Shown here: positions 19,964-27,802 of the stretch, in pieces
Position numbering within the stretch: the first letter of the stretch is position 1
Layout of the letters: each line of letters opens with the position of its first letter
NCBI GenBank assembly: GCA_018645845.1
Contig: JABGVY010000058.1
Coordinates: 1-40,285 of the forward strand
Direction of reading: 5' to 3'
Length of the DNA: 40,285 bases
Source: Gammaproteobacteria bacterium
GTDB lineage: Bacteria > Pseudomonadota > Gammaproteobacteria > Pseudomonadales > Azotimanducaceae
Program-made: the position numbers and the translations under genes
The notes under the pieces: model-generated
Database searches by the model: none
The model's input: only the letters and a program-made list of their open reading frames with translations
Told to the model about the DNA's origin: nothing

Positions 19964-20989
19964 ATGATTGCCCCGGAATATTCAACAATCGGCCCCATCG
20001 GCACCGTCATTGCACAGACGTTGCAGGCTGAAGGTATTGATCCAGCGCCTTTGTTCAGCAAAGCCGGGATTGATGTCACAGGCCTTAGCGATCCCAGGGT
20101 AAGAATGCCTGCGGATTCCTTTAAAAAGCTGCTGGAGCTTATTGAAGAGACGAGTTCTGACCCGGCCATAGGGCTCACCATTGCCCGTTTCATCCACCCG
20201 ACCACGTTTTACTCCTTAGGTATTGCGATGTACTGCAGCGATACGCTTGGTCAGTACCTTGACCGATTCATCAAGTACTACCGGGTAGTAACCACCAATA
20301 ATCGCCTTGAGGGTAAAGTCGATGCTGATGGGATCTACCACCTAAGAGCTATCAGTTCGACCAATCAGACGTTCCCAGGATCACGCGAAGACGGTATCGC
20401 TTCATTTGTAACCACCATACTGCGACTTGCTTTGCATCACGAACTACCCCTCATCAGCGTCAAGCTTGCCAGACCAACACCGACGGGTGTCGAGGGCCTT
20501 TACGAGAAATTTTTTAGATGTAGCATTGAATTCAATGCTGAACACACTGAACTCGCCTTCCAAGCAGACATGCTCGAGGAAGAACTGACAAGCGCCAATC
20601 CGGAATTGGCGGAAATGTATGAACAACTCACCATCGAGTATCTCGACAAGATCGACCGGCTTGATTTTCCATCCCGGGTTACCAACGAACTCATCAGACT
20701 TTTGCCAACAGGAGTTTCTGCCAAAGAAAAAGTGGCCGAGGCGCTAAACATCAGCACACGCACGCTTTACAACAAGCTCGAAGCCAGCGGTACAACCTAT
20801 CGTCAGGTACTCGACACCACCAGACAACAGCTCGCCGAACAATATATTCATCAGGGCATTCCAATTTACGAGATCGCCTACCTGATTGGTTTTTCAGACA
20901 CCGCCAACTTTTCTCGAGCTTTTAAGAAATGGGCTGGTGTTTCACCGATGGGATATCGCAATTCGATTCTGTCCGAGACACAAGACTAG
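19964..20989 (+). CDS. AraC-family regulator (paralog 2)
   Basis: ORF open from 19916 (TTG), with ATGs at 19931/19946/19964; C-terminal HTH 'IYEIAYLIGFSDTANFSRAFKKWAGVSPMGYR'; exact start uncertain. Confidence 0.9.
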   Translation: MIAPEYSTIGPIGTVIAQTLQAEGIDPAPLFSKAGIDVTGLSDPRVRMPADSFKKLLELIEETSSDPAIGLTIARFIHPTTFYSLGIAMYCSDTLGQYLDRFIKYYRVVTTNNRLEGKVDADGIYHLRAISSTNQTFPGSREDGIASFVTTILRLALHHELPLISVKLARPTPTGVEGLYEKFFRCSIEFNAEHTELAFQADMLEEELTSANPELAEMYEQLTIEYLDKIDRLDFPSRVTNELIRLLPTGVSAKEKVAEALNISTRTLYNKLEASGTTYRQVLDTTRQQLAEQYIHQGIPIYEIAYLIGFSDTANFSRAFKKWAGVSPMGYRNSILSETQD

Positions 20990-21040
20990 CAACTTGCCGT
21001 TTTTGACATAGGCTCGTTTTTTCACGAGGTTTAACCTGTC

Positions 21041-21064
21041 TCAATCTCAATCTCAATCTCAATC
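21041..21064 (+). repeat. Hexanucleotide tandem repeat (TCAATC)x4
   Basis: Direct reading: tcaatc tcaatc tcaatc tcaatc, 12 nt upstream of the acyl-CoA ligase ATG at 21077. Confidence 0.95.
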
Positions 21065-21076
21065 TTAAAATAAGTT

Positions 21077-22654
21077 ATGCCGCGCCCAACCGACGTATCA
21101 ATACATGATCCGCTCCACCAGAGCCCCGGCTATGCTGACCTTGTAATGCAAGGCTTGCGTCGTTGGCCTGATCGAGTGGCCGTAGTCGATGCAACAGGCT
21201 TAACTCTGACCTACGAGGCACTGGAGCAACGAATTTGGCAGTTTGCAGACGTTCTCGCTACCAACGGTTTACGAAAGGGGCAAGGACTGGCTCAGCTGGC
21301 CTCCAATCGAATCGATGGATTTGTCACCATGATCGCTGCCATGGTACTGGGAGCCAGATACACTCCGCTCCATCCCATGGGGTCTCTGGATGATCAAAGA
21401 TTCATCTTGAAGGACGCGGAGATCGCAATATTGGTTGTCGACACAATTGGTTTTGAGACAAGAGGTCGTGACCTGGTCGACAGTGCCCGGACCGTACTCA
21501 GTCTTGGCACGTGCGATTACGCTGCCGATTTAGTCGATATCGCAACGTCGGTGACTAACCCCGCACGATTGAACGCCTCCAGTCCAACTGATATTTGCTG
21601 GTTGACCTACACAGGTGGAACCACAGGTCAGCCAAAGGGTGTCATCCTGACCCAGGCCAATATGGCAGCGTCCTGCCTGATATCTGCTGCAGAATGGGAA
21701 TGGCCGGAGCAGATCAACTATCTAGCTTGTTCACCCATCAGCCATGCTGCCGGTTTTCTGGTCGCACCGACATTGTTGAAAGGCGGCACGATTACTTTGC
21801 TACCGGGATTTAACCCCGATAGAATCATCGAGCTGATCGAGGGCGGTATCAATACGCTGTTTCTAGTGCCAACGATGATTTATGCATTGCTGGATCATCC
21901 TGGAACGCAGGACGCTGATCTCTCAAATCTGGAGTTACTGGTCTATGCATCGGCGCCGATGTCGCCGCCGCGACTGCGAGATGCCTTACATCTTTTTGGC
22001 CCTGTGATGATGCAATGCTACGGCCAGACCGAGAATATTCACCTGACCGTGATGCGAAAATCTGAACACGATATTCTAAAGCAAGAGCGCTTCCTCTCAT
22101 GTGGTCGTGCACCTGCTGGTATGCAGACAGAAATCCTTAACGAAGATAACCTACCTGTTCCCGTCGGAGAAATCGCCGAGGTTTGCGCTCGCGGCCCTTC
22201 GGTCATGTCGGGCTATTGGAAACAGCCAGAGGCTACGCAACAGACACTAGATAACGGATGGTTACGTACCGGGGACCTCGGACGAAAGGATGAAGAAGGT
22301 TTCATCTACCTTGTCGACCGGGCCAAGGACATGATCATCTCTGGTGGTTTCAACGTTTATCCGAAAGAAGTTGAAAACGTACTCCACAGCCACCCTGCGG
22401 TCTCAAACAGTGCCGTCATTGGGGCTCCCGATGAAAAATGGGGTGAACGCGTTGTCGCCTTCGTCGTACGAAAAACCGGCGAAACTGGCAGCAGCGATGA
22501 TCTGATGGAACTGGTCAAGGACAAAAAGGGATCGGTACAGGTACCCAAAGAAATCCACTTTGTAAATGAACTACCTTTAACATCACTAGGTAAAATCGAT
22601 AAACAAGCCCTTCGTACCGGCTTTTGGCACAACCAGGAACGAATGGTAAATTGA
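21077..22654 (+). CDS. AMP-forming acyl/aryl-CoA synthetase
   Basis: 525 aa; 'LTYTGGTTGQPKGVILTQANM' P-loop; 'GWLRTGDLGRKDEEGFIYLVDRAKDMIISGGFNVYPKEVE'; C-terminal 'LPLTSLGKIDKQAL'. Confidence 0.95.
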   Translation: MPRPTDVSIHDPLHQSPGYADLVMQGLRRWPDRVAVVDATGLTLTYEALEQRIWQFADVLATNGLRKGQGLAQLASNRIDGFVTMIAAMVLGARYTPLHPMGSLDDQRFILKDAEIAILVVDTIGFETRGRDLVDSARTVLSLGTCDYAADLVDIATSVTNPARLNASSPTDICWLTYTGGTTGQPKGVILTQANMAASCLISAAEWEWPEQINYLACSPISHAAGFLVAPTLLKGGTITLLPGFNPDRIIELIEGGINTLFLVPTMIYALLDHPGTQDADLSNLELLVYASAPMSPPRLRDALHLFGPVMMQCYGQTENIHLTVMRKSEHDILKQERFLSCGRAPAGMQTEILNEDNLPVPVGEIAEVCARGPSVMSGYWKQPEATQQTLDNGWLRTGDLGRKDEEGFIYLVDRAKDMIISGGFNVYPKEVENVLHSHPAVSNSAVIGAPDEKWGERVVAFVVRKTGETGSSDDLMELVKDKKGSVQVPKEIHFVNELPLTSLGKIDKQALRTGFWHNQERMVN

Positions 22655-22680
22655 CAACTGAAATTGAAAGCGAGAAGACA

Positions 22681-23631
22681 ATGAGCGATACAACGGTAAG
22701 CGAGGAAGAACAGGCAGAAATTGACCTGCTGGCTCGATTGGAGGCTGGAGAACTTATCGAGGATATGAATGAGTTAACACCTCGATATCGAGCAATCCTG
22801 CAACGCACTCTTGAGATCGCGGCTCAGAGCGAAGTAACCGTCTTGACCTGGGCCTACACCGCCTTCAGGGTTGCCCCGGATATCGGTGCCAAGGTCGCGT
22901 TATGTGGCACGATTCAGGACGAAGTTGGCCACGCCCACCAACAGGGCATGTTGTACGAACGATTCGGCGTCGATATGCAGAAGCTGGCATTTGAAGCGGA
23001 CCCACAAAAATACTGGTCCTTGCCTATCATGGAATTCCCCGTCAGAAACTACGCGGAGTTCGTTGTTGCCCAGGCATTCCTCGATCGTGCCGGTAGATTC
23101 ACCACCTGGGATCTGGAACTAAACTGCAGTTTTGCCCCCTACCGCCGTACGCTAAAGAAAATTAATTTCGAAGAGGCTTACCATTTTAGACATGGCGCCA
23201 TGTGGACTGAGTATTACCTCAACCAGACCGAGGAAACTAAAAAGCTCGTCAACGATGCGGTCCGATGGATCTTTCCCTGGGGTTATCACTGGTACGGCCG
23301 CCCCGATCACCTCAAAGGACACCCGGATCAATTGACCTATAAGGTACGCGCCTGGACCAACGACACCATGCGAGAGAAGTGGCTGAAATCAGCCGTCATA
23401 TTTGCCGATCGAATTGGTCTAAATGTACCTGCCCGATTTAATGAAGAGTCAGGTGACTACGAAATTACCGATATGCCCTACCCAATGACATTCGACTCAG
23501 ATGCCCACGACTGGGAATGGGAAGAAACCACCTGGGATCGTGCTATTGGCAACTTCAAGACCGGTGGCCCTATGCGACCAGCCTGCTATGAACGGCTGCA
23601 GCGCGAAGAGTGGGGTGCCAACCTGTGGTAA
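22681..23631 (+). CDS. paaA: PaaA-like catalytic subunit of a phenylacetyl-CoA epoxidase-type diiron oxygenase
   Basis: ATG 22681 preceded by GAGAAG; two ExxH motifs 'QDEVGHAHQQ' and 'NFEEAYHFRHG'; overall PaaA/PaaC four-helix pattern. Confidence 0.85.
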   Translation: MSDTTVSEEEQAEIDLLARLEAGELIEDMNELTPRYRAILQRTLEIAAQSEVTVLTWAYTAFRVAPDIGAKVALCGTIQDEVGHAHQQGMLYERFGVDMQKLAFEADPQKYWSLPIMEFPVRNYAEFVVAQAFLDRAGRFTTWDLELNCSFAPYRRTLKKINFEEAYHFRHGAMWTEYYLNQTEETKKLVNDAVRWIFPWGYHWYGRPDHLKGHPDQLTYKVRAWTNDTMREKWLKSAVIFADRIGLNVPARFNEESGDYEITDMPYPMTFDSDAHDWEWEETTWDRAIGNFKTGGPMRPACYERLQREEWGANLW

Positions 23632-23939
23632 CCATTGAAGAGGTCAAAGCTGCACTCGAAGAGGTCTACGACCCTCACATGAACGTCAGTCTGCTAGATA
23701 TGGGTATGGTTCGACGCGTGGAGGTCTCCGACCAAGGTAAGGTCGATATTGGTCTCGTCTTCCCCTGCGTCGGATGTCCAGCATGGGACCTGATTCAAAA
23801 TGATATCAAACAAACACTATCACCCATGGAAGGAGTAACACGGGTCAAGGTAAGTGTCGAATGGCATCACGCCTGGAATCGCGACGACATTAAACCGGAA
23901 GCACGATTGATCGCCAAGGAACATGGATATGTTATCTAA
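23625..23939 (+). CDS. paaD: PaaD N-terminal-like DUF59/MIP18 Fe-S assembly protein (no zinc ribbon)
   Basis: ORF from 23610; GTG 23625 overlaps the paaA stop; 'VKAALEEVYDPHMNVSLLDMGMVRRVEV...FPCVGCPAWDLIQNDIKQTL...WNRDDIKPEARLIAKEHGYVI' matches the PaaD N-domain up to the point where the zinc ribbon normally begins. Confidence 0.82.
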   Translation: MVTIEEVKAALEEVYDPHMNVSLLDMGMVRRVEVSDQGKVDIGLVFPCVGCPAWDLIQNDIKQTLSPMEGVTRVKVSVEWHHAWNRDDIKPEARLIAKEHGYVI

Positions 23940-23951
23940 GGAAATGCACGA

Positions 23952-24197
23952 ATGAGCATAGTAAGACGTAAAACAGCATTGCCAACAACCGAATACGACT
24001 ACTACGAGGTTTTTGCAAGAGAGAAGCTGGATGGTCCTCTGGCTCATATTGGTTGCTTAAGCGCACCGAATGCCGAAATGGCGACTTCCCAGGCTCGGTT
24101 GGTGTATTCCGAAAAACCATGGGTTGAAATGTGCATGGTCAGAAGGGATCAGGTCGTTCAGATTATTTCCGTCAATGAAATTCCTGGCGTTGCCTGA
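23952..24197 (+). CDS. paaB: PaaB-like small subunit
   Basis: 81 aa; 'YYEVFAREKLDGPLAHIGCLSAPNAEMATSQARLVYSEKPWVEMCMVRRDQV' PaaB-like. Confidence 0.78.
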   Translation: MSIVRRKTALPTTEYDYYEVFAREKLDGPLAHIGCLSAPNAEMATSQARLVYSEKPWVEMCMVRRDQVVQIISVNEIPGVA

Positions 24198-24200
24198 CCG

Positions 24201-24404
24201 ATGATCAGACCAGATATCGAAAATCAGAATCCATTTAATGAACGCTACGATGGTGAAATTGAATGTCCCTGGTGCAAATCGCGCAACACCCATGTCATCA
24301 GCCCATTCGGTGGAACCGTGTCTGAGGTTTCTATGCAATGTGGCGATTGTAAGAGCACATTTGGTTGGATGAAATGGCAGGGCAAGTTGCCTGACAGCGA
24401 ATAG
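24201..24404 (+). CDS. Stand-alone zinc-ribbon protein resembling the PaaD C-terminal domain
   Basis: 67 aa; 'CPWCKSRNTHVISPFGGTVSEVSMQCGDCKSTFGWMKW' parallels the PaaD tail pattern CPxC..T..S.FG.T.C....C..C...F.YFK. Confidence 0.75.
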   Translation: MIRPDIENQNPFNERYDGEIECPWCKSRNTHVISPFGGTVSEVSMQCGDCKSTFGWMKWQGKLPDSE

Positions 24405-24412
24405 GAGAGAAA

Positions 24413-25258
24413 ATGCTGGAACAGAACAGAGATAAATTTATCGCGGAGATGTTGTGCATAGCAGACACTGACTGGGTCCTCGGCCACTGGTACATAAAAG
24501 TCATGTTAAACGGCCGATCACTGACCGATTGCACGGCATTCGCCGGGATGGCACAGGACACCTTGGGTCACGCGCGCGCGTTATTCAGGTTTCTTGAAGA
24601 CGAAATGGACCTCCCAGAACATCAGCTAGAGTTCGGTCGAGGACCTAGCCAGATTCACGACATGGAAATGCTTTCGGCCCCACCCGAGAACTGGGGTGAT
24701 TTTCTTATAACTACCTTTATTGCCGAAGGTGCAATCTGGCAGATGTTGAACACATTTAGAGCCAGCGCACACCCAGGCGTAGCGGGTATGGTGACTCACT
24801 TTGGGAAAGAGCTCTATTTTCACAGGCTCGGCCTTGAAGGTTGGCTAAAATCGGCCACCGATGAAGCCAAACAGGATATGCGAGACGCAATGCAGACTCG
24901 TCTACCTACCGCACTACGCTGGTTTGACGATCAAGCTCGCTCTGACAGTGACGATCTGCGTTCCTCTGGGATTCGCTCATCCTCGGTCGCAGAGGCAAAA
25001 ATGGCTTTCATTGAGACTACGATATCAAAGCTTATGGCCGCTCTTGATATGGATGATACATCTAGCATCACACCCATCGAGCAGGTTGATTGGGATGCTT
25101 TAAGGCGCAAGACACGAGGCAGTGAGCTGCCTGCAACGCTTTGGGAGTTCATGATTCCTACGGATGAAGATACCGTCATTCTCAGGCGACCTCTCGCTGT
25201 CAGCGTCGACGACAATCTGGATCTGTTCGATCGCGAAGAATACTCTCAGGACGACTAA
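24413..25258 (+). CDS. paaC: PaaC-like subunit of the multicomponent oxygenase
   Basis: 281 aa; 'DTDWVLGHWYIKVMLNGRSLTDCTAFAGMAQDTLGHARALFRFLE', 'GKELYFHRLGLEGWL', follows PaaA/B/D-like genes. Confidence 0.82.
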   Translation: MLEQNRDKFIAEMLCIADTDWVLGHWYIKVMLNGRSLTDCTAFAGMAQDTLGHARALFRFLEDEMDLPEHQLEFGRGPSQIHDMEMLSAPPENWGDFLITTFIAEGAIWQMLNTFRASAHPGVAGMVTHFGKELYFHRLGLEGWLKSATDEAKQDMRDAMQTRLPTALRWFDDQARSDSDDLRSSGIRSSSVAEAKMAFIETTISKLMAALDMDDTSSITPIEQVDWDALRRKTRGSELPATLWEFMIPTDEDTVILRRPLAVSVDDNLDLFDREEYSQDD

Positions 25259-25315
25259 GTACCGTTACTTTCCATTCATGGGAGATCGGTGTAGATTTCT
25301 TTCACTGAATGCTAC

Positions 25316-26365
25316 TTGAAACCCATGCTTCCTCAGAATTCTGGAACGTCAATCTCTTCAGCATCACTGCAAGGTGTCATCGACACCCTGCGTTCACTAA
25401 ATCTGAATATCGACGAGTTGCTGAGCGCAGCCAATATTGACCGTTCAAGCGGCCTGCAGGATCGTAGAATCCCGCAATCCACATTTAACAATCTGATTAA
25501 GAAAATCGCCCAAACGGACCAAGGCATGATGTTCGGCATCAAGTTCGCTGAAAATATTCACGCCACGACCTATGACTCGTTTGGTGTGCTGTTGGTTTCG
25601 TCAAAAAACCTGCGCGCTTTTTGTCACAACTCTGCCCGCTACTTTGCATTCGCAAATACGGGTCGGAAGTTGATCTTCGACGAATCCAAAGGGCTCGCAT
25701 CCCTCAGCTATACCGTAACCGATGGCGTAAGTCGCGACGAAAGGCATAACTTCGTTAATGCCTCCGGCTGGTTGGCGACCTGGCTCAAACTCATGAGAAT
25801 GGCAAGCCGTCCGAATTACACACCGGCCAAAGTGACTTTTAGGTCGGTGGAACCGGAGTGCGCCAATGAAATAGGTCACTACGTCAATTGCCCCGTTGAG
25901 TGGCAATCAGAATCTGATTCAATGTTCTTCAATCTAGATTTAGATTTCGAGACGCTCCTACCGGGTGGTAATGCGGAACTGGCGAGACGGAGCGAGAGTC
26001 TTGTGTTTAACCAAGTCAGGGAGCTCGGCGTTATTGACCCTGTTAACTCAGTCCGCATCGCGTTGTTCGAATTGCTGCCCAAAGGTGACACTTCATCCAA
26101 ATCAATTGCAGAGTATCTGGATATCAAAGAATCGACGCTGCAGCTAGGCTTAAAAAAATGCGGCACGAATCTCACAAGAGCAATCAGTGACACCCGACGA
26201 GAACTGGCTGAAGACTACATACCGCGCGTTGACCTAACAATCAATGAAGTGGCTTATATGCTGGGTTTCAGCGATTGCAGCAACTTCGCCCGAAGTTTTC
26301 GCCGTTGGACGGGCAAGTCGCCAACGGAATACCGCCAGCAGTTTCACAAAACCTTTAGGCACTAG
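25316..26365 (+). CDS. AraC-family regulator (paralog 3)
   Basis: 349 aa; C-terminal HTH 'INEVAYMLGFSDCSNFARSFRRWTGKSPTEYR'; same architecture as the other two. Confidence 0.9.
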   Translation: MKPMLPQNSGTSISSASLQGVIDTLRSLNLNIDELLSAANIDRSSGLQDRRIPQSTFNNLIKKIAQTDQGMMFGIKFAENIHATTYDSFGVLLVSSKNLRAFCHNSARYFAFANTGRKLIFDESKGLASLSYTVTDGVSRDERHNFVNASGWLATWLKLMRMASRPNYTPAKVTFRSVEPECANEIGHYVNCPVEWQSESDSMFFNLDLDFETLLPGGNAELARRSESLVFNQVRELGVIDPVNSVRIALFELLPKGDTSSKSIAEYLDIKESTLQLGLKKCGTNLTRAISDTRRELAEDYIPRVDLTINEVAYMLGFSDCSNFARSFRRWTGKSPTEYRQQFHKTFRH

Positions 26366-26440
26366 GCAATTGCCGGTTTTGCCATGGGAATAACCCGAAC
26401 CATAAATGAACATGGCCCAACACATTCGAGGATATTCTCC

Positions 26441-27802
26441 ATGACAAGATCGATGGTTCTTCGCGCACTCTGCCTGATCACGCTCACAGTATCGTTCGCT
26501 GTTCAGGGCGACATGCTGATTAAAAATGTTCACGTATTCGATGGGCGATCAGACACATTGTCAGAAAACGTCGATGTGCTGATCACCGGTACTACCATTT
26601 CCCGGATTGCCAAAGACATCTCAGGAACCGAGGATATTGTAACGATCCAGGGTAAAGGCATGACTCTGATGCCTGGTTTGATCGACAACCATGTCCACCT
26701 CAGCCTGACAGGTGCAGGTCTTCACGATATGGAAACTAACCAAACATGGGAGGATATTGCGATTGCCAGTGTGGCCATGGCAGAAATGTATTTGAACTTT
26801 GGTTTTACCACGGTCCGAGACATGGGGGGTGCCAATGCCGGGTTACAACGTGCAATCGATAAAGGTCTTATCAGCGGGCCAAGAGTCTACCCTTCAGCAG
26901 CAATTATCGGCGCTCGAGGTGGGCACTCGGACTGGGCCGTTTTTTCATCACCGCCGGGACAGAAAAGCCAGGTTGAACGACTAAACATGACAGCGGAAGT
27001 TGCCGGCGCTGACCAGGTTCTGGCTGCGGCCCGCAACAACTTCCGGATGGGAGCTTCGCAATTAAAGCTTATGCAGACCGGGGGGGTCGCATCTCATTTC
27101 GACCCATGGCAATTGAATGGATTGACTAAAGCCGAGATCGCGGCTGCCGTTCAGATCGCCAACGATTATCAGAGCTATGTTGGTGTGCACTCATACTCCA
27201 AGGAAGCAATGTTAAGAGCGCTTCGAATTGGTGTAAAAACCATAGAACACGGATTCATGTTTGATAAAGAGATTGGACAGGTGATGAGGAAGAAAGGTGC
27301 CTACCTCGTCACCAACCTCACGGCTTTCTCACCTCTTCTGGCGAACGTCGCTGCAGTGCAAAACCCAAAATCAGCCAGGAAACTCAAGACCGCCCAGGCA
27401 TCTTTCGCCGGTTACATCGAAAACGTCATCAAGCATCAACCAAAACGTGGCTTCAACACCGACTGTGTCGGTGATGCTTTTTCCTGCCCTAGACAGATCA
27501 CTTACGAAATCTATTTGAATGGTCACTTTTTTGGCAATCATCGGGCATTGGTTGCGCTGACGTCCATAGGTGGCGAAATCGCCGCTCTTAGCGGCCCACT
27601 CGTTAACCCCTACCCTGACACTAAGCTTGGCGTCATTGAAGAAGGTGCAACGGCAGACCTGCTACTGGTTGATGGTAATCCTCTGGAAGATCTAGGCGTC
27701 ATTGGCGCGGACGAGAAATGGTTTACCGCCCCGGAAAAGGACGGCGTCGAGACCATCCGCATCATCATGAAAGACGGCGTCATTCATAAGAATAGTTTGT
27801 AA
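26441..27802 (+). CDS. Secreted metal-dependent amidohydrolase (paralog of 193..1569)
   Basis: Signal peptide from ATG 26441; 'GMTLMPGLIDNHVHLSL'; C-terminus 'GVIEEGATADLLLVDGNPLEDLGVIGA...IIMKDGVIHKNSL' parallels the first amidohydrolase. Confidence 0.92.
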   Translation: MTRSMVLRALCLITLTVSFAVQGDMLIKNVHVFDGRSDTLSENVDVLITGTTISRIAKDISGTEDIVTIQGKGMTLMPGLIDNHVHLSLTGAGLHDMETNQTWEDIAIASVAMAEMYLNFGFTTVRDMGGANAGLQRAIDKGLISGPRVYPSAAIIGARGGHSDWAVFSSPPGQKSQVERLNMTAEVAGADQVLAAARNNFRMGASQLKLMQTGGVASHFDPWQLNGLTKAEIAAAVQIANDYQSYVGVHSYSKEAMLRALRIGVKTIEHGFMFDKEIGQVMRKKGAYLVTNLTAFSPLLANVAAVQNPKSARKLKTAQASFAGYIENVIKHQPKRGFNTDCVGDAFSCPRQITYEIYLNGHFFGNHRALVALTSIGGEIAALSGPLVNPYPDTKLGVIEEGATADLLLVDGNPLEDLGVIGADEKWFTAPEKDGVETIRIIMKDGVIHKNSL

